Positions 17,849 to 28,674 of a DNA stretch of 56,456 bases are shown here, piece after piece. The stretch's first letter is position 1, and each line of letters begins with the position of its first letter. Origin of the DNA: Streptomyces clavifer (lineage in GTDB: Bacteria > Actinomycetota > Actinomycetes > Streptomycetales > Streptomycetaceae); the NCBI GenBank assembly GCA_014651175.1, contig BMWJ01000024.1, positions 1 to 56,456 of the forward strand, in the 5' to 3' direction. The position numbers were made by a program, and so were the translations under genes. The notes beneath the pieces were generated by a model that saw nothing but the letters and a program-made list of their open reading frames with translations, was not told where the DNA came from and made no database searches.

Positions 17849-18952
17849 GTGCGTGAACTGCTGGCGGAACTGCGCGCCTGGCACGACGCCGGTACGCCCT
17901 TCGCCCTGGCAACCGTAGTGGCGGTCCGGGGCAGCGCACCGCGCGCCCCCGGCGCCGTGATGGCGGTGACCGCCGACGGAGCGGTGGCCGGCAGTGTCTC
18001 GGGGGGATGCGTCGAGAGCGATGTGTACGAGGCGGCCGGCGAGGCGCTCGCCACGGGCAGCCCGCTGCTGCGGACGTACGGCATCTCCGACGACGAGGCC
18101 TTCGGGGTCGGGCTGACCTGCGGCGGCACGATCGAGGTCCTGGTCGAGCCCTACGCCACGGCGGCCGGCCGGGACCGGCTGCGCGAGCTCCTCGACACCA
18201 TCGCGGGCGGGGAGCCCGTGGCGGTCGCGACGGTGGTCTCCGGAACGGCACCCGCGGGCGCCCGGCGGACCGTCCTGGCCGGCCGGGCCACCGGATCGCT
18301 CGGCAACGAGGGACTCGACGCCGCCGTCACCGACGACGCACGCGGGCTGCTCGCCCAGGGAGCGACCGGAACCCAGCGGTACGGTGCGCACGGCGAGCGC
18401 CGCATGCAGGACGTGACCGTCTTCGTCCAGACGTACGCCCCGCCGCCCCGCATGCTCGTCTTCGGAGCCATCGACCATGCGGCGGCCACGGCGCGGATCG
18501 GTTCCTTCCTCGGCTACCGCGTGACGGTCTGCGACGCACGGCCGGCCTTCGCCACCAGGGAGCGCTTCCCCACGGCCGACGACGTGGTCTGCGCCTGGCC
18601 GCACACCTATCTGGAATCGACCGCGGTGGACGCGCGCACGGTCATCTGCGTGCTGACGCACGACCCGAAGTTCGACGTGCCCCTGCTGGCCGCGGCGCTG
18701 CGCACGCCGGCCGCGTACATCGGCGCGATGGGGAGCAGGCGCACCCACCAGGACCGGATCGACCGGCTACGGGAGGCCGGGGTGGACGAGGCGGGGCTGA
18801 CCCGGATCGCCTCACCCGTGGGCCTCGACCTCGGAGCCCGCACCCCGGAGGAGACGGCCGTCTCCATCGCCGCCGAGATCATCCAACACCGCTGGGGCGG
18901 CACGGGGCGCCCGCTGGGCGAGCTGACCGGGACGATCCACCACCGGCCCTGA
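17849..18952 (+). CDS. XdhC/CoxI family protein
   Basis: The 367-residue protein has the XdhC N-terminal domain (about 5-80: VVAVRGSAPRAPGAVMAV, GSVSGGCVESDV) and the C-terminal Rossmann domain (about 205-350: MLVFGAIDHAAATARIGSFLG, VLTHDPKFDVPLLAAALR, AYIGAMGSRRT). Such proteins help insert or sulfurate the molybdenum cofactor of xanthine dehydrogenase-type enzymes. No molybdoenzyme subunit genes are adjacent, so its partner is unknown. The GTG start at 17849 has GGGAGG about 11 nt upstream. The gene is convergent with the ABC importer operon. Confidence 0.85.
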   Translation: MRELLAELRAWHDAGTPFALATVVAVRGSAPRAPGAVMAVTADGAVAGSVSGGCVESDVYEAAGEALATGSPLLRTYGISDDEAFGVGLTCGGTIEVLVEPYATAAGRDRLRELLDTIAGGEPVAVATVVSGTAPAGARRTVLAGRATGSLGNEGLDAAVTDDARGLLAQGATGTQRYGAHGERRMQDVTVFVQTYAPPPRMLVFGAIDHAAATARIGSFLGYRVTVCDARPAFATRERFPTADDVVCAWPHTYLESTAVDARTVICVLTHDPKFDVPLLAAALRTPAAYIGAMGSRRTHQDRIDRLREAGVDEAGLTRIASPVGLDLGARTPEETAVSIAAEIIQHRWGGTGRPLGELTGTIHHRP

Positions 18953-19053
18953 GCGAGGCGCCGACCGGCCGCCGGCCGCCGGATGCCGGCCGAGCAGCCG
19001 GGCCGGGTGGGCCGGTGGCCGGGCCGAGCGACCGGCCGGGCTCGGCGGGCGGT

Positions 19054-19124
19054 CGTGGCCCGGCCACTACGGGCAGGCGGGCAGGCGTCGGGCGGCCGGG
19101 CGTGGCCCGGCCGCGACGGGCAGG
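19054..19124. repeat. Imperfect 24-nt direct repeat in the XdhC/ABC intergenic region
   Basis: Two copies of a 24-nt sequence starting CGTGGCCCGG (19054-19077 and 19101-19124) differ at two positions. The surrounding 18953-19143 gap is extremely GC-rich, with many GGCCGG/CCGGCC words able to fold, and probably serves as a convergent terminator zone. No gene is visible there. Confidence 0.6.
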
Positions 19125-19143
19125 CTCGGGCCGGGGGGCGGCC

Positions 19144-20156
19144 TCAGCCGACGGCCGGGTCCGGTTCGGCCATCGCCTCCGCCGCTGCCCAGTGGCAGGC
19201 CACCTGGGTCCGGCTCCCGCCCTCCAGCACCGGCAGCTCCTTCGTGCGGCACGCGTCCGCGACCCCCGCGCGCTCCGCCTCGCCCGAGGCGAGGACCTGG
19301 CACCGGACGTGGAAGCGGCAGCCCGACGGCACCTTCGAAGGGTCCGGCGGTTCCCCGGTCAGGATCACCGGTTCGCCGGACGCCTCCGGCAGCACGGACA
19401 GCAGGGCCTGCGTGTACGGGTGCCGGGGCGCCGTGAGGATCTGCTCCACATCGCCCGTCTCGACGATCCGGCCCAGATACATCACCGCCACCCGGTCCGC
19501 GATGTTCCAGGCCAGACCCAGGTCGTGCGTGACGACCAGCGCCGACAGGCCCAGCTCGTCGCGCAGCCGCAGCAGCAGGGCCAGGATCTCGCCGCGCACC
19601 GACGCGTCCAGGGACGCCACCGGCTCGTCCGCGACGATGAGCTCCGGCTCCAGGACCAGTGCGCCCGCGATCACGACGCGCTGACGCTGGCCGCCGGACA
19701 GCTCGTGCGGATACCGCAGGAGGAAGCGTTCCGGCGGACGCAGCCCCGCCCGTGCCAGCGCGCCCGCCACCGCGGCCCGCTCGTCGCCCGCGTACCCATG
19801 GATGCGCAGGCCCTCCGCCACCGCGTCGTAGACCGTGTGCCGGGGGTTGAGGGAGCCGCTGGGGTCCTGGAGCACCAGCTGCACCCGCTTGCGGTACGCC
19901 CTGAGCGCCCGGCCCGCGTAGTCGAGCGGCTTGCCGCCGAACGTGACCCGGCCGGACGTGGGCGGCACCAGGCCCAGCAGGGAGCGGGCCAGTGTCGTCT
20001 TCCCGCAGCCCGACTCGCCGACCAGGGCGACGATCTCGCCCGGCCCGATGTCGAGGTCGACGCCGTCGACGGCACGCGCCGTCGCCGCCCCGCGCCGGCC
20101 GGGGAAGGCGACCCGCAGGGCCTCCGCGCTGAGCAGGGGAGCGGGGGGAATGGCGG

Positions 20157-20160
<4 letters not shown>
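19144..20160 (-). CDS. Oligopeptide-type ABC importer, ATP-binding protein (OppF/DppF-like)
   Basis: The 338-residue cytoplasmic ATPase has Walker A GESGCGKTT (about 49-57), Q-loop VLQDPSGSLNP, signature LSGGQRQR, Walker B LIVADEP and switch His in VVTHDLG. Its C-terminus carries the oligopeptide-transporter domain with CRFHVRCQVL, a variant of the Cys-rich motif of OppD/F proteins. It should energise peptide or nickel-type uptake with the four genes upstream. The ATG at 20160 overlaps the stop of the partner ATPase gene (ATGA). The substrate cannot be read from the sequence. Confidence 0.9.
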
Positions 20161-21191
<1,031 letters not shown>

Positions 21192-21211
21192 GGTCTCTGT
21201 CTTCACCGCGG

Positions 21212-22132
21212 TCAACGGGACACCCCCAGCTTGGGGTTGAGCACGGACTCGACGGTGCGGCCGCACAGCGTGAACGCGAGGGCGACGGCCGCGATGGCGA
21301 GTCCGGGCGGAGCGAGGTACCACCAGTTGCCGGAGCTGACGGCGCCGGCCTCACGGGCGTCCTGGAGCAGCCCGCCCCAGGAGATGATCGTGGGATCGCC
21401 CAGTCCGAGGAAGGCGAGGGTCGCCTCGGTGAGGATGGCGGTCGAGATCACCAGCGTGGTCTGCGCGAGCACCAGCGGCATCACGTTGGGCAGCACATGA
21501 CGGGACATGATGTGGCCGTGGCCCCCGCCGAGTGCCCTGGAGCGCTCGATGTACGGACGTGACTCGACGGACAGTGTCTGCGCGCGGACCAGTCGCGCGG
21601 TCGTCGGCCACGTCGTCACGCCGATGGCGAGGATCGTCGTCCAGACCGACCGCGAGAGCACGGTGGCCAGCGCGATGGCCAGGACCAGGGTCGGCATGAC
21701 CAGGAACCAGTCGGTGATCCGCATGACGATGTTGCCGTACCAGCCCTTGAAGTGGCCGGCCGTGATGCCCACCAGCGTGCCGATGGCCACCGAGAGGAAA
21801 GCCGCGAGCAGGCCGACGGTCAGCGAGACCCGCGTCCCCCACACCATCAGGGCCAGCAGACTGCGGCCGAACTGGTCGGTGCCGAGGGGGAACTGCGCGC
21901 TCGGCGCTTCCAGCGGGCCGCCGGGGGCGTCGGTGACGCTCCGCGAGCCCTCGCCCACGAGCAGGGGGGCGAACAGTGCGGTCAGCGCGATCAGGGCGAG
22001 CACGGCGAGGCCGGCGAGACCGGCCCGGTGGCTGCGGTACTGGCGTCGGAAGCGGGCGGCGGCCTGTCGCCTGCGGGCCCGGGCGAGGGCGCGCGGGCCG
22101 GCTGCCGGTGCCGCGTCGGTCGTGGTCGTCAT
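21212..22132 (-). CDS. Oligopeptide-type ABC importer, permease (OppC/DppC-like)
   Basis: The 306-residue inner-membrane permease has a cytoplasmic Ala/Arg-rich N-terminus, a first membrane helix (about 38-60), the OppC N-terminal signature FPLGTDQFGRSLLALMVWGTR, and five further helices. The EAA loop is ERSRALGGGHGHIMSRHVLPN, followed by EATLAFLGLGDPTIISWGGLL. Its ATG overlaps the stop of the OppB-like gene (ATGA). Confidence 0.92.
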   Translation of the reverse strand: MTTTTDAAPAAGPRALARARRRQAAARFRRQYRSHRAGLAGLAVLALIALTALFAPLLVGEGSRSVTDAPGGPLEAPSAQFPLGTDQFGRSLLALMVWGTRVSLTVGLLAAFLSVAIGTLVGITAGHFKGWYGNIVMRITDWFLVMPTLVLAIALATVLSRSVWTTILAIGVTTWPTTARLVRAQTLSVESRPYIERSRALGGGHGHIMSRHVLPNVMPLVLAQTTLVISTAILTEATLAFLGLGDPTIISWGGLLQDAREAGAVSSGNWWYLAPPGLAIAAVALAFTLCGRTVESVLNPKLGVSR

Positions 22133-23220
22133 CGGCCCACCCGGGGATCGAGGAGCGGATAGATCACATCGGCGAGCGTGTTCATCAGGATCACCGCTGC
22201 GGCGAAGACGAAGAACAGGGCCTGCACCAACGGCAGATCGGGCACGCTCAGCGCTTGGTAGAACAGCCCGCCGAGGCCGGGCCAGGAGAACACCGTCTCC
22301 ACCAGGATCGCCCCCGCCACCGTGTTGCCCAGGTTGACGAAGAGCAGGGTCACCGTCGGCAGCATCGCGTTCGGCACGGCGTGACGACGGCGTACGAGGT
22401 CGTCACGCAGTCCCTTCGCCCGTGCCGTCGTCAGATAGTCGCTGCCCATCTCGTCGAGCAGCGAGGAGCGCATCACCAGAAGCGTCCGCGCGTATTCCAC
22501 GGCGACGAGGGTGACGACCGGCAGCACCAGGTGGTGGGCCACGTCGAGGACGTGGCCGAAGCCGCTCGAGTTGCCCGATTCCATACCGCCCGTCGGGAAG
22601 AGACCGGGGATCGGGCCGACACCCACCGACAGGGTGACGATCAGCAGGAGGCCGAGCCAGAACGACGGCACCGAGTACAGCGTCAGGGCGAAGGCCGTGT
22701 GGAAGCGGTCACCGGCCCTGCCGTTGCGCCAGGCCGACCGGGCACCCAGCCAGATGCCGATCACCGTGTAGATCACGAAGGCGGTACCGGTGAGCAGCAG
22801 TGTCGCGGGCAGCGCCTCGGAGATCTTGTCCATGACCGGGGCGCGGAACTGGTACGACGTACCGAAGTCCCCGGTCAGGGCCTTGCCGCAGTACTCGGTG
22901 AACTGCTGCCAGAGCGGCAGGTCCAGGCCGAACTCCCGGCGCATCGCGACGATCTGCTCGGTGGAGACCTGCCGGCCGCCGGTCATCTGCTTGACCGGGT
23001 CGCCGGGAATCAGGCGGAAGAGGAAGAAGCTGGTGACGAGCACGGCGAACAGTGAGACGGCGGCACCGGCCAGCTTGCCCGCCACATGGCGGAGGTACGC
23101 GGTCGTGCTGCGGGTGCGTGGACCGCGGGCCGACGGCCCGGCCGGAGCCGGGCCGTCGGCCCCCACCGCGTCCGCGCCCGCCGCGCCCTTCAGGAGCGCG
23201 GGAGTGCTGTCTGTACTCAT
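22129..23220 (-). CDS. Oligopeptide-type ABC importer, permease (OppB/DppB-like)
   Basis: The 363-residue permease has an unusually long N-terminal tail (about 45 residues, Ala/Pro/Gly-rich) before the first membrane helix (about 48-70). The OppB hallmarks follow: FFLFRLIPGDPVKQM, LGLDLPLWQQF-like sequence (here FGLDLPLWQQF), GDFGTSYQFRAPV, and the EAA loop TTARAKGLRDDLVRRRHAVPN. It forms the channel with the OppC-like protein. It starts 3 nt after the stop of the substrate-binding protein gene. Confidence 0.92.
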   Translation of the reverse strand: MSTDSTPALLKGAAGADAVGADGPAPAGPSARGPRTRSTTAYLRHVAGKLAGAAVSLFAVLVTSFFLFRLIPGDPVKQMTGGRQVSTEQIVAMRREFGLDLPLWQQFTEYCGKALTGDFGTSYQFRAPVMDKISEALPATLLLTGTAFVIYTVIGIWLGARSAWRNGRAGDRFHTAFALTLYSVPSFWLGLLLIVTLSVGVGPIPGLFPTGGMESGNSSGFGHVLDVAHHLVLPVVTLVAVEYARTLLVMRSSLLDEMGSDYLTTARAKGLRDDLVRRRHAVPNAMLPTVTLLFVNLGNTVAGAILVETVFSWPGLGGLFYQALSVPDLPLVQALFFVFAAAVILMNTLADVIYPLLDPRVGR

Positions 23221-23223
23221 GGA

Positions 23224-25095
23224 CTATTCACGGTCTTCCGCGGTGGAACGGCGACGCATGGCGAACAGCAGCCCGCCACCGGCGAGGACGACTACGGCGA
23301 TTCCGGCGCCGACGAGGACTCCGGTGGAGCCGCCGCCGTCGGACGAGCCGTCCGACGCGCCGGCGGCCGGGACCGCCGACCACCAGCTCCAGTAGCCGTC
23401 CTGGCCGAAGATGTTGCCCGCGTCCGAGGGCATGGTCGTGATCGACTCGATCTGGTCGGTGCGGTAGGCCTCGACGGCATTCGGGTACGCCATGACGTTC
23501 ATGTATCCCGTGTCGTACAGCCTCGACTCCATCTGCTTGACGAGGTCAGCCCGTTTGGCGGGGTCGTACTCCGCCAACTGCTTCGCGTAGAGGTCGTCGT
23601 ACTGCTCGTCGCAGATGAAGTTGTCGGTCGCCGCCGACTCCTTCGCCCTGGCGGGGAGCGCCGCGCAGGTGTGGATCGACATGACGAAGTCGGGGTCCGG
23701 GTTGACGGACCAGCCGTCGAAGGCCAGGTCGTACTCACCCGCGTACCAGGGGTCCGAGACGTTGTCGCGGCAGTCGACCTCCAGACCGACGCCGAGGTCG
23801 CCCCACCACTCCTGGAGGTACTTGCCGACCGCCTTGTCGTTCGGGTCCGTGGCGTGGCACAGGATGCGCAGGTCGAGCGGCCTGCCGTCCTTGCCCACCC
23901 GCTTGCCCGCGCTGTTCTTCCTGTACCCCGCCCGGTCGAGGAGGGCGCCTGCCTTCGCCGGGTCGTGGCCGAGCTTCTGTCCGGCCGCCGGCTTCCAGAA
24001 GTACGAGTCGTAGCGGGGCGGGATGTAGCCCTCGCCCTCCACGGCGCGGCCCCGGAAGACCTTGTCGATGATGGTCGTACGGTCGACGGCCATGAAGAGC
24101 GCCCGACGGACCTTCTGGTCCAGCAGCGCGGGGTGCCCGTCACCGAACTTCTCGCCGTCCCTGGTCCGCGCGCCGGGGTTGGCGGCCAGCGCGTAGAAGC
24201 GCCGGCCGGGGGCGTCGTTCACCTTGACGTGGTCGGCGGTCTTCAGCGAGGCGGCCTGCGCGGGGGTCAGGCTCGGGCTGCCGGCGACGAAGGAGACCTC
24301 ACCCTTCCGGAGGGCGGCCACGGCCGCGTCCTGGTCTTTGTAGTACCGGAAGACGAGCTCGTCGAACTGGGGCGCGCCGCGCCAGAAGTCCTTGTTGGCC
24401 TTCAGCTTCACATAGCTGTCGACCTTGTAGTCCGTCAGGATGAACGGTCCGTTGCCGACGACCGGGAACTTCGTGTCGTTGTTGAACTTCGAGAAGTCGC
24501 CGACCTTCTCCCAGACGTGCTTGGGGACGATGGGCACGTCCAGCGCCGTCATCGTGGCCTGGGGCTGCTTCAGCTCTATGACCAGCTTGTCCGGACCGGC
24601 CGCGGTCACCTTCTTGAAGTTGCCGACGAAGCTTCCGTTCGAGGTGGCGGCGCCCTCGTCGGTCATCATCTTGTTGAAGGTCCAGGCCGCGTCCTCAGCG
24701 GTCGCCTTCTCGCCGTCCGACCACCTCGAGTCGCCCCGGATGGTGTACGTCCACGTCAGCTTGTCGGCGGAGGTCTCCCACTCGGTGGCGAGCCCGGGGA
24801 TCGTGCGGCTGTCCTTCGCGTCGTAGTTGGTGAGGTAGTCGTACATCAGCCGGTGGATGCTCGTGGACAGCAGCCGCTGCGCGAGGAACGGGCTCAGGGA
24901 GTCGACGCTCTGCGCGACGGCGACCGTGAGGGTCGACCCGCCGTCGGCGGCCTGCGCCTCCCGCGGGGCGGGGCCGAACGGGTTGCCGGGGACCACCGAT
25001 CCGGCGGCCAGCGCCAGGGCGGCCGCTCCGGAAGCCAGGACGAGGCGCGCGCGTCCCGGCGGACGGGGGGAGCGTGGGGGGAAGCTTGTGACCAT
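23224..25095 (-). CDS. Oligopeptide-type ABC importer, substrate-binding protein with C-terminal membrane anchor
   Basis: The 623-residue protein is an SBP family 5 binding protein, with LTVAVAQSVDSLSPFLAQ, RLMYDYLTNYD, LTWTYTIRGDSRWSDGE and GNGPFILTDYK. The N-terminal signal has a basic region and a hydrophobic core (about 17-36) but no lipobox Cys. Instead the C-terminus has a Ser/Gly-rich linker, a hydrophobic helix (GVLVGAGIAVVVLAGGGLLF) and an RRR stop-transfer tail, so it should be held in the membrane by its C-terminus. I chose ATG 25095 because GAGG lies 10 nt upstream; an in-frame GTG at 25125 lacks one. First gene of the operon, behind a good promoter. Confidence 0.9.
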   Translation of the reverse strand: MVTSFPPRSPRPPGRARLVLASGAAALALAAGSVVPGNPFGPAPREAQAADGGSTLTVAVAQSVDSLSPFLAQRLLSTSIHRLMYDYLTNYDAKDSRTIPGLATEWETSADKLTWTYTIRGDSRWSDGEKATAEDAAWTFNKMMTDEGAATSNGSFVGNFKKVTAAGPDKLVIELKQPQATMTALDVPIVPKHVWEKVGDFSKFNNDTKFPVVGNGPFILTDYKVDSYVKLKANKDFWRGAPQFDELVFRYYKDQDAAVAALRKGEVSFVAGSPSLTPAQAASLKTADHVKVNDAPGRRFYALAANPGARTRDGEKFGDGHPALLDQKVRRALFMAVDRTTIIDKVFRGRAVEGEGYIPPRYDSYFWKPAAGQKLGHDPAKAGALLDRAGYRKNSAGKRVGKDGRPLDLRILCHATDPNDKAVGKYLQEWWGDLGVGLEVDCRDNVSDPWYAGEYDLAFDGWSVNPDPDFVMSIHTCAALPARAKESAATDNFICDEQYDDLYAKQLAEYDPAKRADLVKQMESRLYDTGYMNVMAYPNAVEAYRTDQIESITTMPSDAGNIFGQDGYWSWWSAVPAAGASDGSSDGGGSTGVLVGAGIAVVVLAGGGLLFAMRRRSTAEDRE

Positions 25096-25170
25096 AGGAC
25101 GTAGACCTCGCGTCTTGACTCGCACGGTGGAGGCGGGGCAGATCTCTGGTTCGCCAGCTGGTGAAGCGAG

Positions 25171-25200
25171 GTTCTACCAGCGCCGGTCGAGGCAAGTCAA
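25171..25200 (-). promoter_or_regulatory. Promoter of the ABC importer operon
   Basis: On the minus strand, -35 TTGACT (25195-25200) and -10 TAGAAC (25171-25176) are separated by 18 nt, about 75 nt before the ATG of the substrate-binding protein. This is one of the best vegetative-type promoter matches in the window. Confidence 0.65.
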
Positions 25201-25236
25201 CGGTCGGTCAAACCGCGTGTGGGCTGCGGGAATGCG

Positions 25237-25274
25237 ATGAGGGCCCGCACCGTGGATACGGTGCGGGCCCTCAT
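25237..25274 (-). terminator. Terminator after the EspI-like gene
   Basis: A perfect 17-bp stem (25237-25253 with 25258-25274) and a GGAT loop lie 20 nt beyond the stop of the leftward MinD-like gene and upstream of the ABC operon promoter, insulating the two leftward units. Confidence 0.85.
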
Positions 25275-25294
25275 TGGTCGAGACCTCTACTGCC

Positions 25295-28200
25295 CTACTG
25301 GTGAGGCGCCGGCGGTGGCTGCGGGGGGTACTGCTGCCGGCCCGCCGGCGGAACAGGGCCCTGCAGCCCGGGCTGTCCCGGCTGATGTGCCTGGCCATCG
25401 GTCTGCGCGGACCCCGGAGGCGGTCCGGCCGGGTTCACGCCCGAAGGCGCCTGGGAGGGCGGTGAGTGCTGCGGGCCGTTCTGCTGCACCCCCGGCCCGG
25501 GGTGCGGCGGATACGGCTGCTGCGGTGCGGCGGCCTGCTGCTGCCCGCCGTAGGGCTGCTGTCCCCCGTACGGAGATTGTCCTCCGTACGGCTGCTGCGG
25601 ATACGGCTGTTGGGGGTGCTGCTGGGGCGGATACGGGTGCTGCGGCTGCCCGGGGTAGGGCTGTCCGGGCTGCGGCTGCCCGGGGTAGGGCTGTCCGGGC
25701 TGCGGCTGCCCGGGGTAGGGCTGCCCGGGCTGCTGCTGTCCGGGATACGGCTGCCCGGGGTACGGCTGGCCGGGCTGCTGCGGGGGTGCGTACTGCTGCT
25801 GTCCGGGCATCGGCGGGGCGAACTGCGGCGGCGGGTTGCTGCCCTCCGCCGTCCACAGTCCCTGCTGCTGCTGGGCCCGCTGGAAGTCCTCGGCGACGAG
25901 CGCGGAGAGGTTGAAGTACGCCTCCCGCGTCTTCGGGCGCATCATGTCGAGGTCGACCTCGGCACCCGCCGACAGGTGCTCGTCGAACGGCACGACCACC
26001 ACACCGCGGCAACGCGTCTCGAAGTGCTGGACGATGTCGTCCACCTTGATCATCTTGCCGGTCTCGCGGACTCCGGAGATGACGGTGAGCGAGCGCTGCA
26101 CCAGGTCCGCGTACCCGTGCGCCGACAGCCAGTCCAGCGTGGTGGACGCGCTGGACGCGCCGTCGACGGAGGGCGTCGAGATGATGATCAGCTGATCGGC
26201 GAGGTCCAGTACGCCGCGCATCGCACTGTAGAGCAGGCCGGTGCCCGAGTCGGTGAGGATGATCGGGTACTGCTTGCCCAGCACGTCGATCGCCCGGCGG
26301 TAGTCCTCGTCGTTGAAGGCGGTGGACACCGCCGGGTCCACGTCGTTGGCGATGATCTCCAGACCGGAGGGTGCCTGCGAGGTGAAGCGGCGGATGTCCA
26401 TGTACGAGTTGAGGTACGGGATCGCCTGTACCAGGTCGCGGATGGTGGCCCCGGTCTCGCGGCGCACCCGGCGGCCGAGCGTGCCGGCGTCCGGGTTGGC
26501 GTCGATGGCGAGGATCTTGTCCTGCCGCTCGGTGGCCAGGGTCGAGCCGAGCGCGGTGGTCGTCGTGGTCTTGCCGACGCCGCCCTTGAGGCTGATGACG
26601 GCGATCCGGTAGCAGGACAGCACCGGAGTGCGGATCAGGTCCAGCTTGCGCTGCCGCTCGATCTCCTCCTTCTTGCCACCCAGCTTGAAGCGGGAGGCAC
26701 CGGACGGGTTGCGGCTGCTCTTCGCCTTCTGCTTACCCCGGACCAGCCGGTCGGAGGAGAGCTCGACCGCGGCCGTGTAACCGAGCGGAGCGCCCGGTAC
26801 GGAGCGCTCGCGCTGGTCGTGGGTGACCGGAGTGGGCCAGGCGGCTCCCGCTCGCGGATCGACGGGAGGGGCCTGGGGGCCGGGCTGCTGCGTCTGGTGC
26901 GCCGGGGGCTGGTGCGGTTGCTGCTGGGGGGAGGCCGGAGCGGGCAGGTTGGGCGTGGCCGGGGCCGGCTGCTGCGGGATCTGCGCGGGCAGGGGAGCGC
27001 CCTGGGCGGGGAGGGGCGGGGCCGCCTGCGGGGCCTGCGGCGGAAATCCGTAACCGGGCTGGGGCTGAGCCTGCGGCTGAGCGGGGGGCGGCTGAGGCGC
27101 ACCTTGCACCGGTGCGTGGGGCGGGAACCCGTAACCGGGCAGGGCCGGAGGCTGCGCCGAGACCGGGGCCGGAACCGGGGGCAGCTGCGGCGCGCCCTGC
27201 CCCGGGAACTGCTGCTGCGGCGCCTGCGGGAACCCGTAACCGCCCTGCGGCGCGGGCACGTGCGGCTGAACCGGCTGCTGAGGCACCGCCGGAGGTGCGG
27301 GAGCGGTCGGGGGCGTCTGCTGCGCGGGCCACTGCGGTGCCGGCTGGGGCGTCCCGGCCTGCGGTGCGGCCGGCTGGAAGGCGGGCGGCAGCGGCGGGAG
27401 GGCTCCCTGCGCGGGCGGCGCGGGCGACCACGCCGCAGGTGCGTTCGGCGGCGCGGCGTCCTGGGGGGTGTCGGCCGGAGGCGTGGCCGAGGGGACCGCG
27501 TCCGTGACGAGGTCCGCGGGCCCGTCGGCCTCGGCGGCTGCCGTCCCCGGTACCTCGTCGGCCGCCCGCACGGAGTCCGCGTCCAGGTCCGTGTCCGGCT
27601 CGGGAGCCGGCACGGAGGCATCCGCTTCCGTACTCTCCTCGGATCCGCCGGACTCCTCGTTCACCGGAACGGAGGGGCCCGTGCCGGCGTGCTCGGACTC
27701 GTCCGCGGAATCGGCGTCTGCCTCGGGCGCGGGGGTGCCGGCACCGGACGCGGCGGGCACTCCGGCCTCGGTCCCGGCCGGAGCCTCGCGCTCCGCGATC
27801 TCCCGCTTCAGCGCGGCAGGGGAGAACCGCATCGTGGCGCCGCTCTCCAGGTCACCGCCGCCGAACGGATCCGGCGCGCCGCTCCCGGCAGCCGTTCCCT
27901 CGGAACCCGCCGAAGCCGAACCCGAAGCGGACGCCGAAGCCGAACCCGAAGCGGGCGCCGAAGCCGGAGTCGAAGCGGACGCCGGAGCCGAAGCGGACGC
28001 CGGAGCCACCGCCCCACCTTCGGACGACGGTACGGACGGTGCCGGCGGCTCGTAGGGCGCGGTCGGCGCAGGCGGCGCGGGCGGCGTGGAATCGGACGGC
28101 ACGGGCGGAGCCGGCGACCAGTTCGACTCGAATCCACCCCCGGAGGGCAGCCCCGGCAGAGGAGCTCCGTGCGGCGGCGGGGGCGGCGCCAGATGCGACC

Positions 28201-28360
28201 CCGCCCCGCCCGACGAGTCCCCCGACGCGTTCTGCGTGTACCAGGCGGGCGGGGTGTAGTCGATGGTGAACTCACCCGTCATCTCTGCGGGCTCCGCGTC
28301 GGACGACTCGTCGACGGGCGTGTTCCATCCCCCGCGGATCTCGTCCCGATCGCCGTTCAC
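25295..28360 (-). CDS. EspI-like MinD/ParA ATPase of the type VII secretion locus
   Basis: The 1021-residue protein has a very long Pro/Ala/Gln-rich N-terminal region (about 1-560), a MinD/ParA-type ATPase domain (about 595-850), and a Pro/Gln/Tyr/Gly-rich tail. The deviant Walker A is [16 protein letters not shown], followed by [18 protein letters not shown] and [20 protein letters not shown]. This arrangement matches EspI-type proteins of mycobacterial ESX loci, which regulate secretion in response to ATP. It is cytoplasmic. The start is GTG 28360, with AGGAGG 4 nt upstream. The tail contains a 30-bp tandem repeat (10 residues, based on [10 protein letters not shown]). It is separated by 314 bp from the other leftward ESX genes, with a possible -10 in that gap. 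Confidence 0.85.
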   Translation of the reverse strand: MNGDRDEIRGGWNTPVDESSDAEPAEMTGEFTIDYTPPAWYTQNASGDSSGGAGSHLAPPPPPHGAPLPGLPSGGGFESNWSPAPPVPSDSTPPAPPAPTAPYEPPAPSVPSSEGGAVAPASASAPASASTPASAPASGSASASASGSASAGSEGTAAGSGAPDPFGGGDLESGATMRFSPAALKREIAEREAPAGTEAGVPAASGAGTPAPEADADSADESEHAGTGPSVPVNEESGGSEESTEADASVPAPEPDTDLDADSVRAADEVPGTAAAEADGPADLVTDAVPSATPPADTPQDAAPPNAPAAWSPAPPAQGALPPLPPAFQPAAPQAGTPQPAPQWPAQQTPPTAPAPPAVPQQPVQPHVPAPQGGYGFPQAPQQQFPGQGAPQLPPVPAPVSAQPPALPGYGFPPHAPVQGAPQPPPAQPQAQPQPGYGFPPQAPQAAPPLPAQGAPLPAQIPQQPAPATPNLPAPASPQQQPHQPPAHQTQQPGPQAPPVDPRAGAAWPTPVTHDQRERSVPGAPLGYTAAVELSSDRLVRGKQKAKSSRNPSGASRFKLGGKKEEIERQRKLDLIRTPVLSCYRIAVISLKGGVGKTTTTTALGSTLATERQDKILAIDANPDAGTLGRRVRRETGATIRDLVQAIPYLNSYMDIRRFTSQAPSGLEIIANDVDPAVSTAFNDEDYRRAIDVLGKQYPIILTDSGTGLLYSAMRGVLDLADQLIIISTPSVDGASSASTTLDWLSAHGYADLVQRSLTVISGVRETGKMIKVDDIVQHFETRCRGVVVVPFDEHLSAGAEVDLDMMRPKTREAYFNLSALVAEDFQRAQQQQGLWTAEGSNPPPQFAPPMPGQQQYAPPQQPGQPYPGQPYPGQQQPGQPYPGQPQPGQPYPGQPQPGQPYPGQPQHPYPPQQHPQQPYPQQPYGGQSPYGGQQPYGGQQQAAAPQQPYPPHPGPGVQQNGPQHSPPSQAPSGVNPAGPPPGSAQTDGQAHQPGQPGLQGPVPPAGRQQYPPQPPPAPHQ
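25651..25740. repeat. 30-bp coding minisatellite in the EspI-like tail
   Basis: Three tandem 30-bp units start at 25651, 25681 and 25711; the first two are identical and the third has a few changes. Degenerate copies continue to about 25790. Each unit encodes ten residues of the [10 protein letters not shown] type. The length may vary between strains. Confidence 0.85.
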
Positions 28361-28674
28361 TTTGCCTCCTGGTGTGGTCGAGCACCCTTGTGCCGTGGTG
28401 GGTGGGGGCGACCGTTCCCGTTGTCCGGTCCGCCCGGCTCTCCCCCTTGCGACGCGCAGTGCCTGTCCGCAGGTTCCTCTGCCGCGCCCGCACCCACCCT
28501 AATCGCCATGGGGCGAGCTACGGCAGGCCGTATCGCACGGGAGAACTGTCCAGTAGGTCACGCACCGCCCACAAGTGAACCAACTGTGAAGGAGCGGGCA
28601 GGTCGAAGCGGTCGAATCCGTACATCTGCCGACGGAATGCGGCCCGTTGGTCACGAACCGCCACGCAGGGACGC
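28361..28674. other. 314-bp gene-free stretch upstream of the EspI-like gene
   Basis: I see no convincing gene here. On the minus strand a TAGGGT (28496-28501) is a possible -10 about 135 nt before the EspI-like start, without a clear -35. The part nearest the 240-residue gene (28540-28674) is less GC-rich than average and has no strong terminator hairpin, so read-through from the eccE unit is also possible. Confidence 0.5.

Noticed and set aside
21192-21323. N-terminal extension of the OppD-like protein to 21323
   Set aside because: The extension overlaps the permease gene, is Arg/Pro-rich, and shows no similarity to OppD proteins, which start near the ATG at 21191.
25651-25790. Possible CRISPR-like repeats
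   Set aside because: Units are directly contiguous without spacers and lie in frame in the Pro/Gln-rich tail of a protein.
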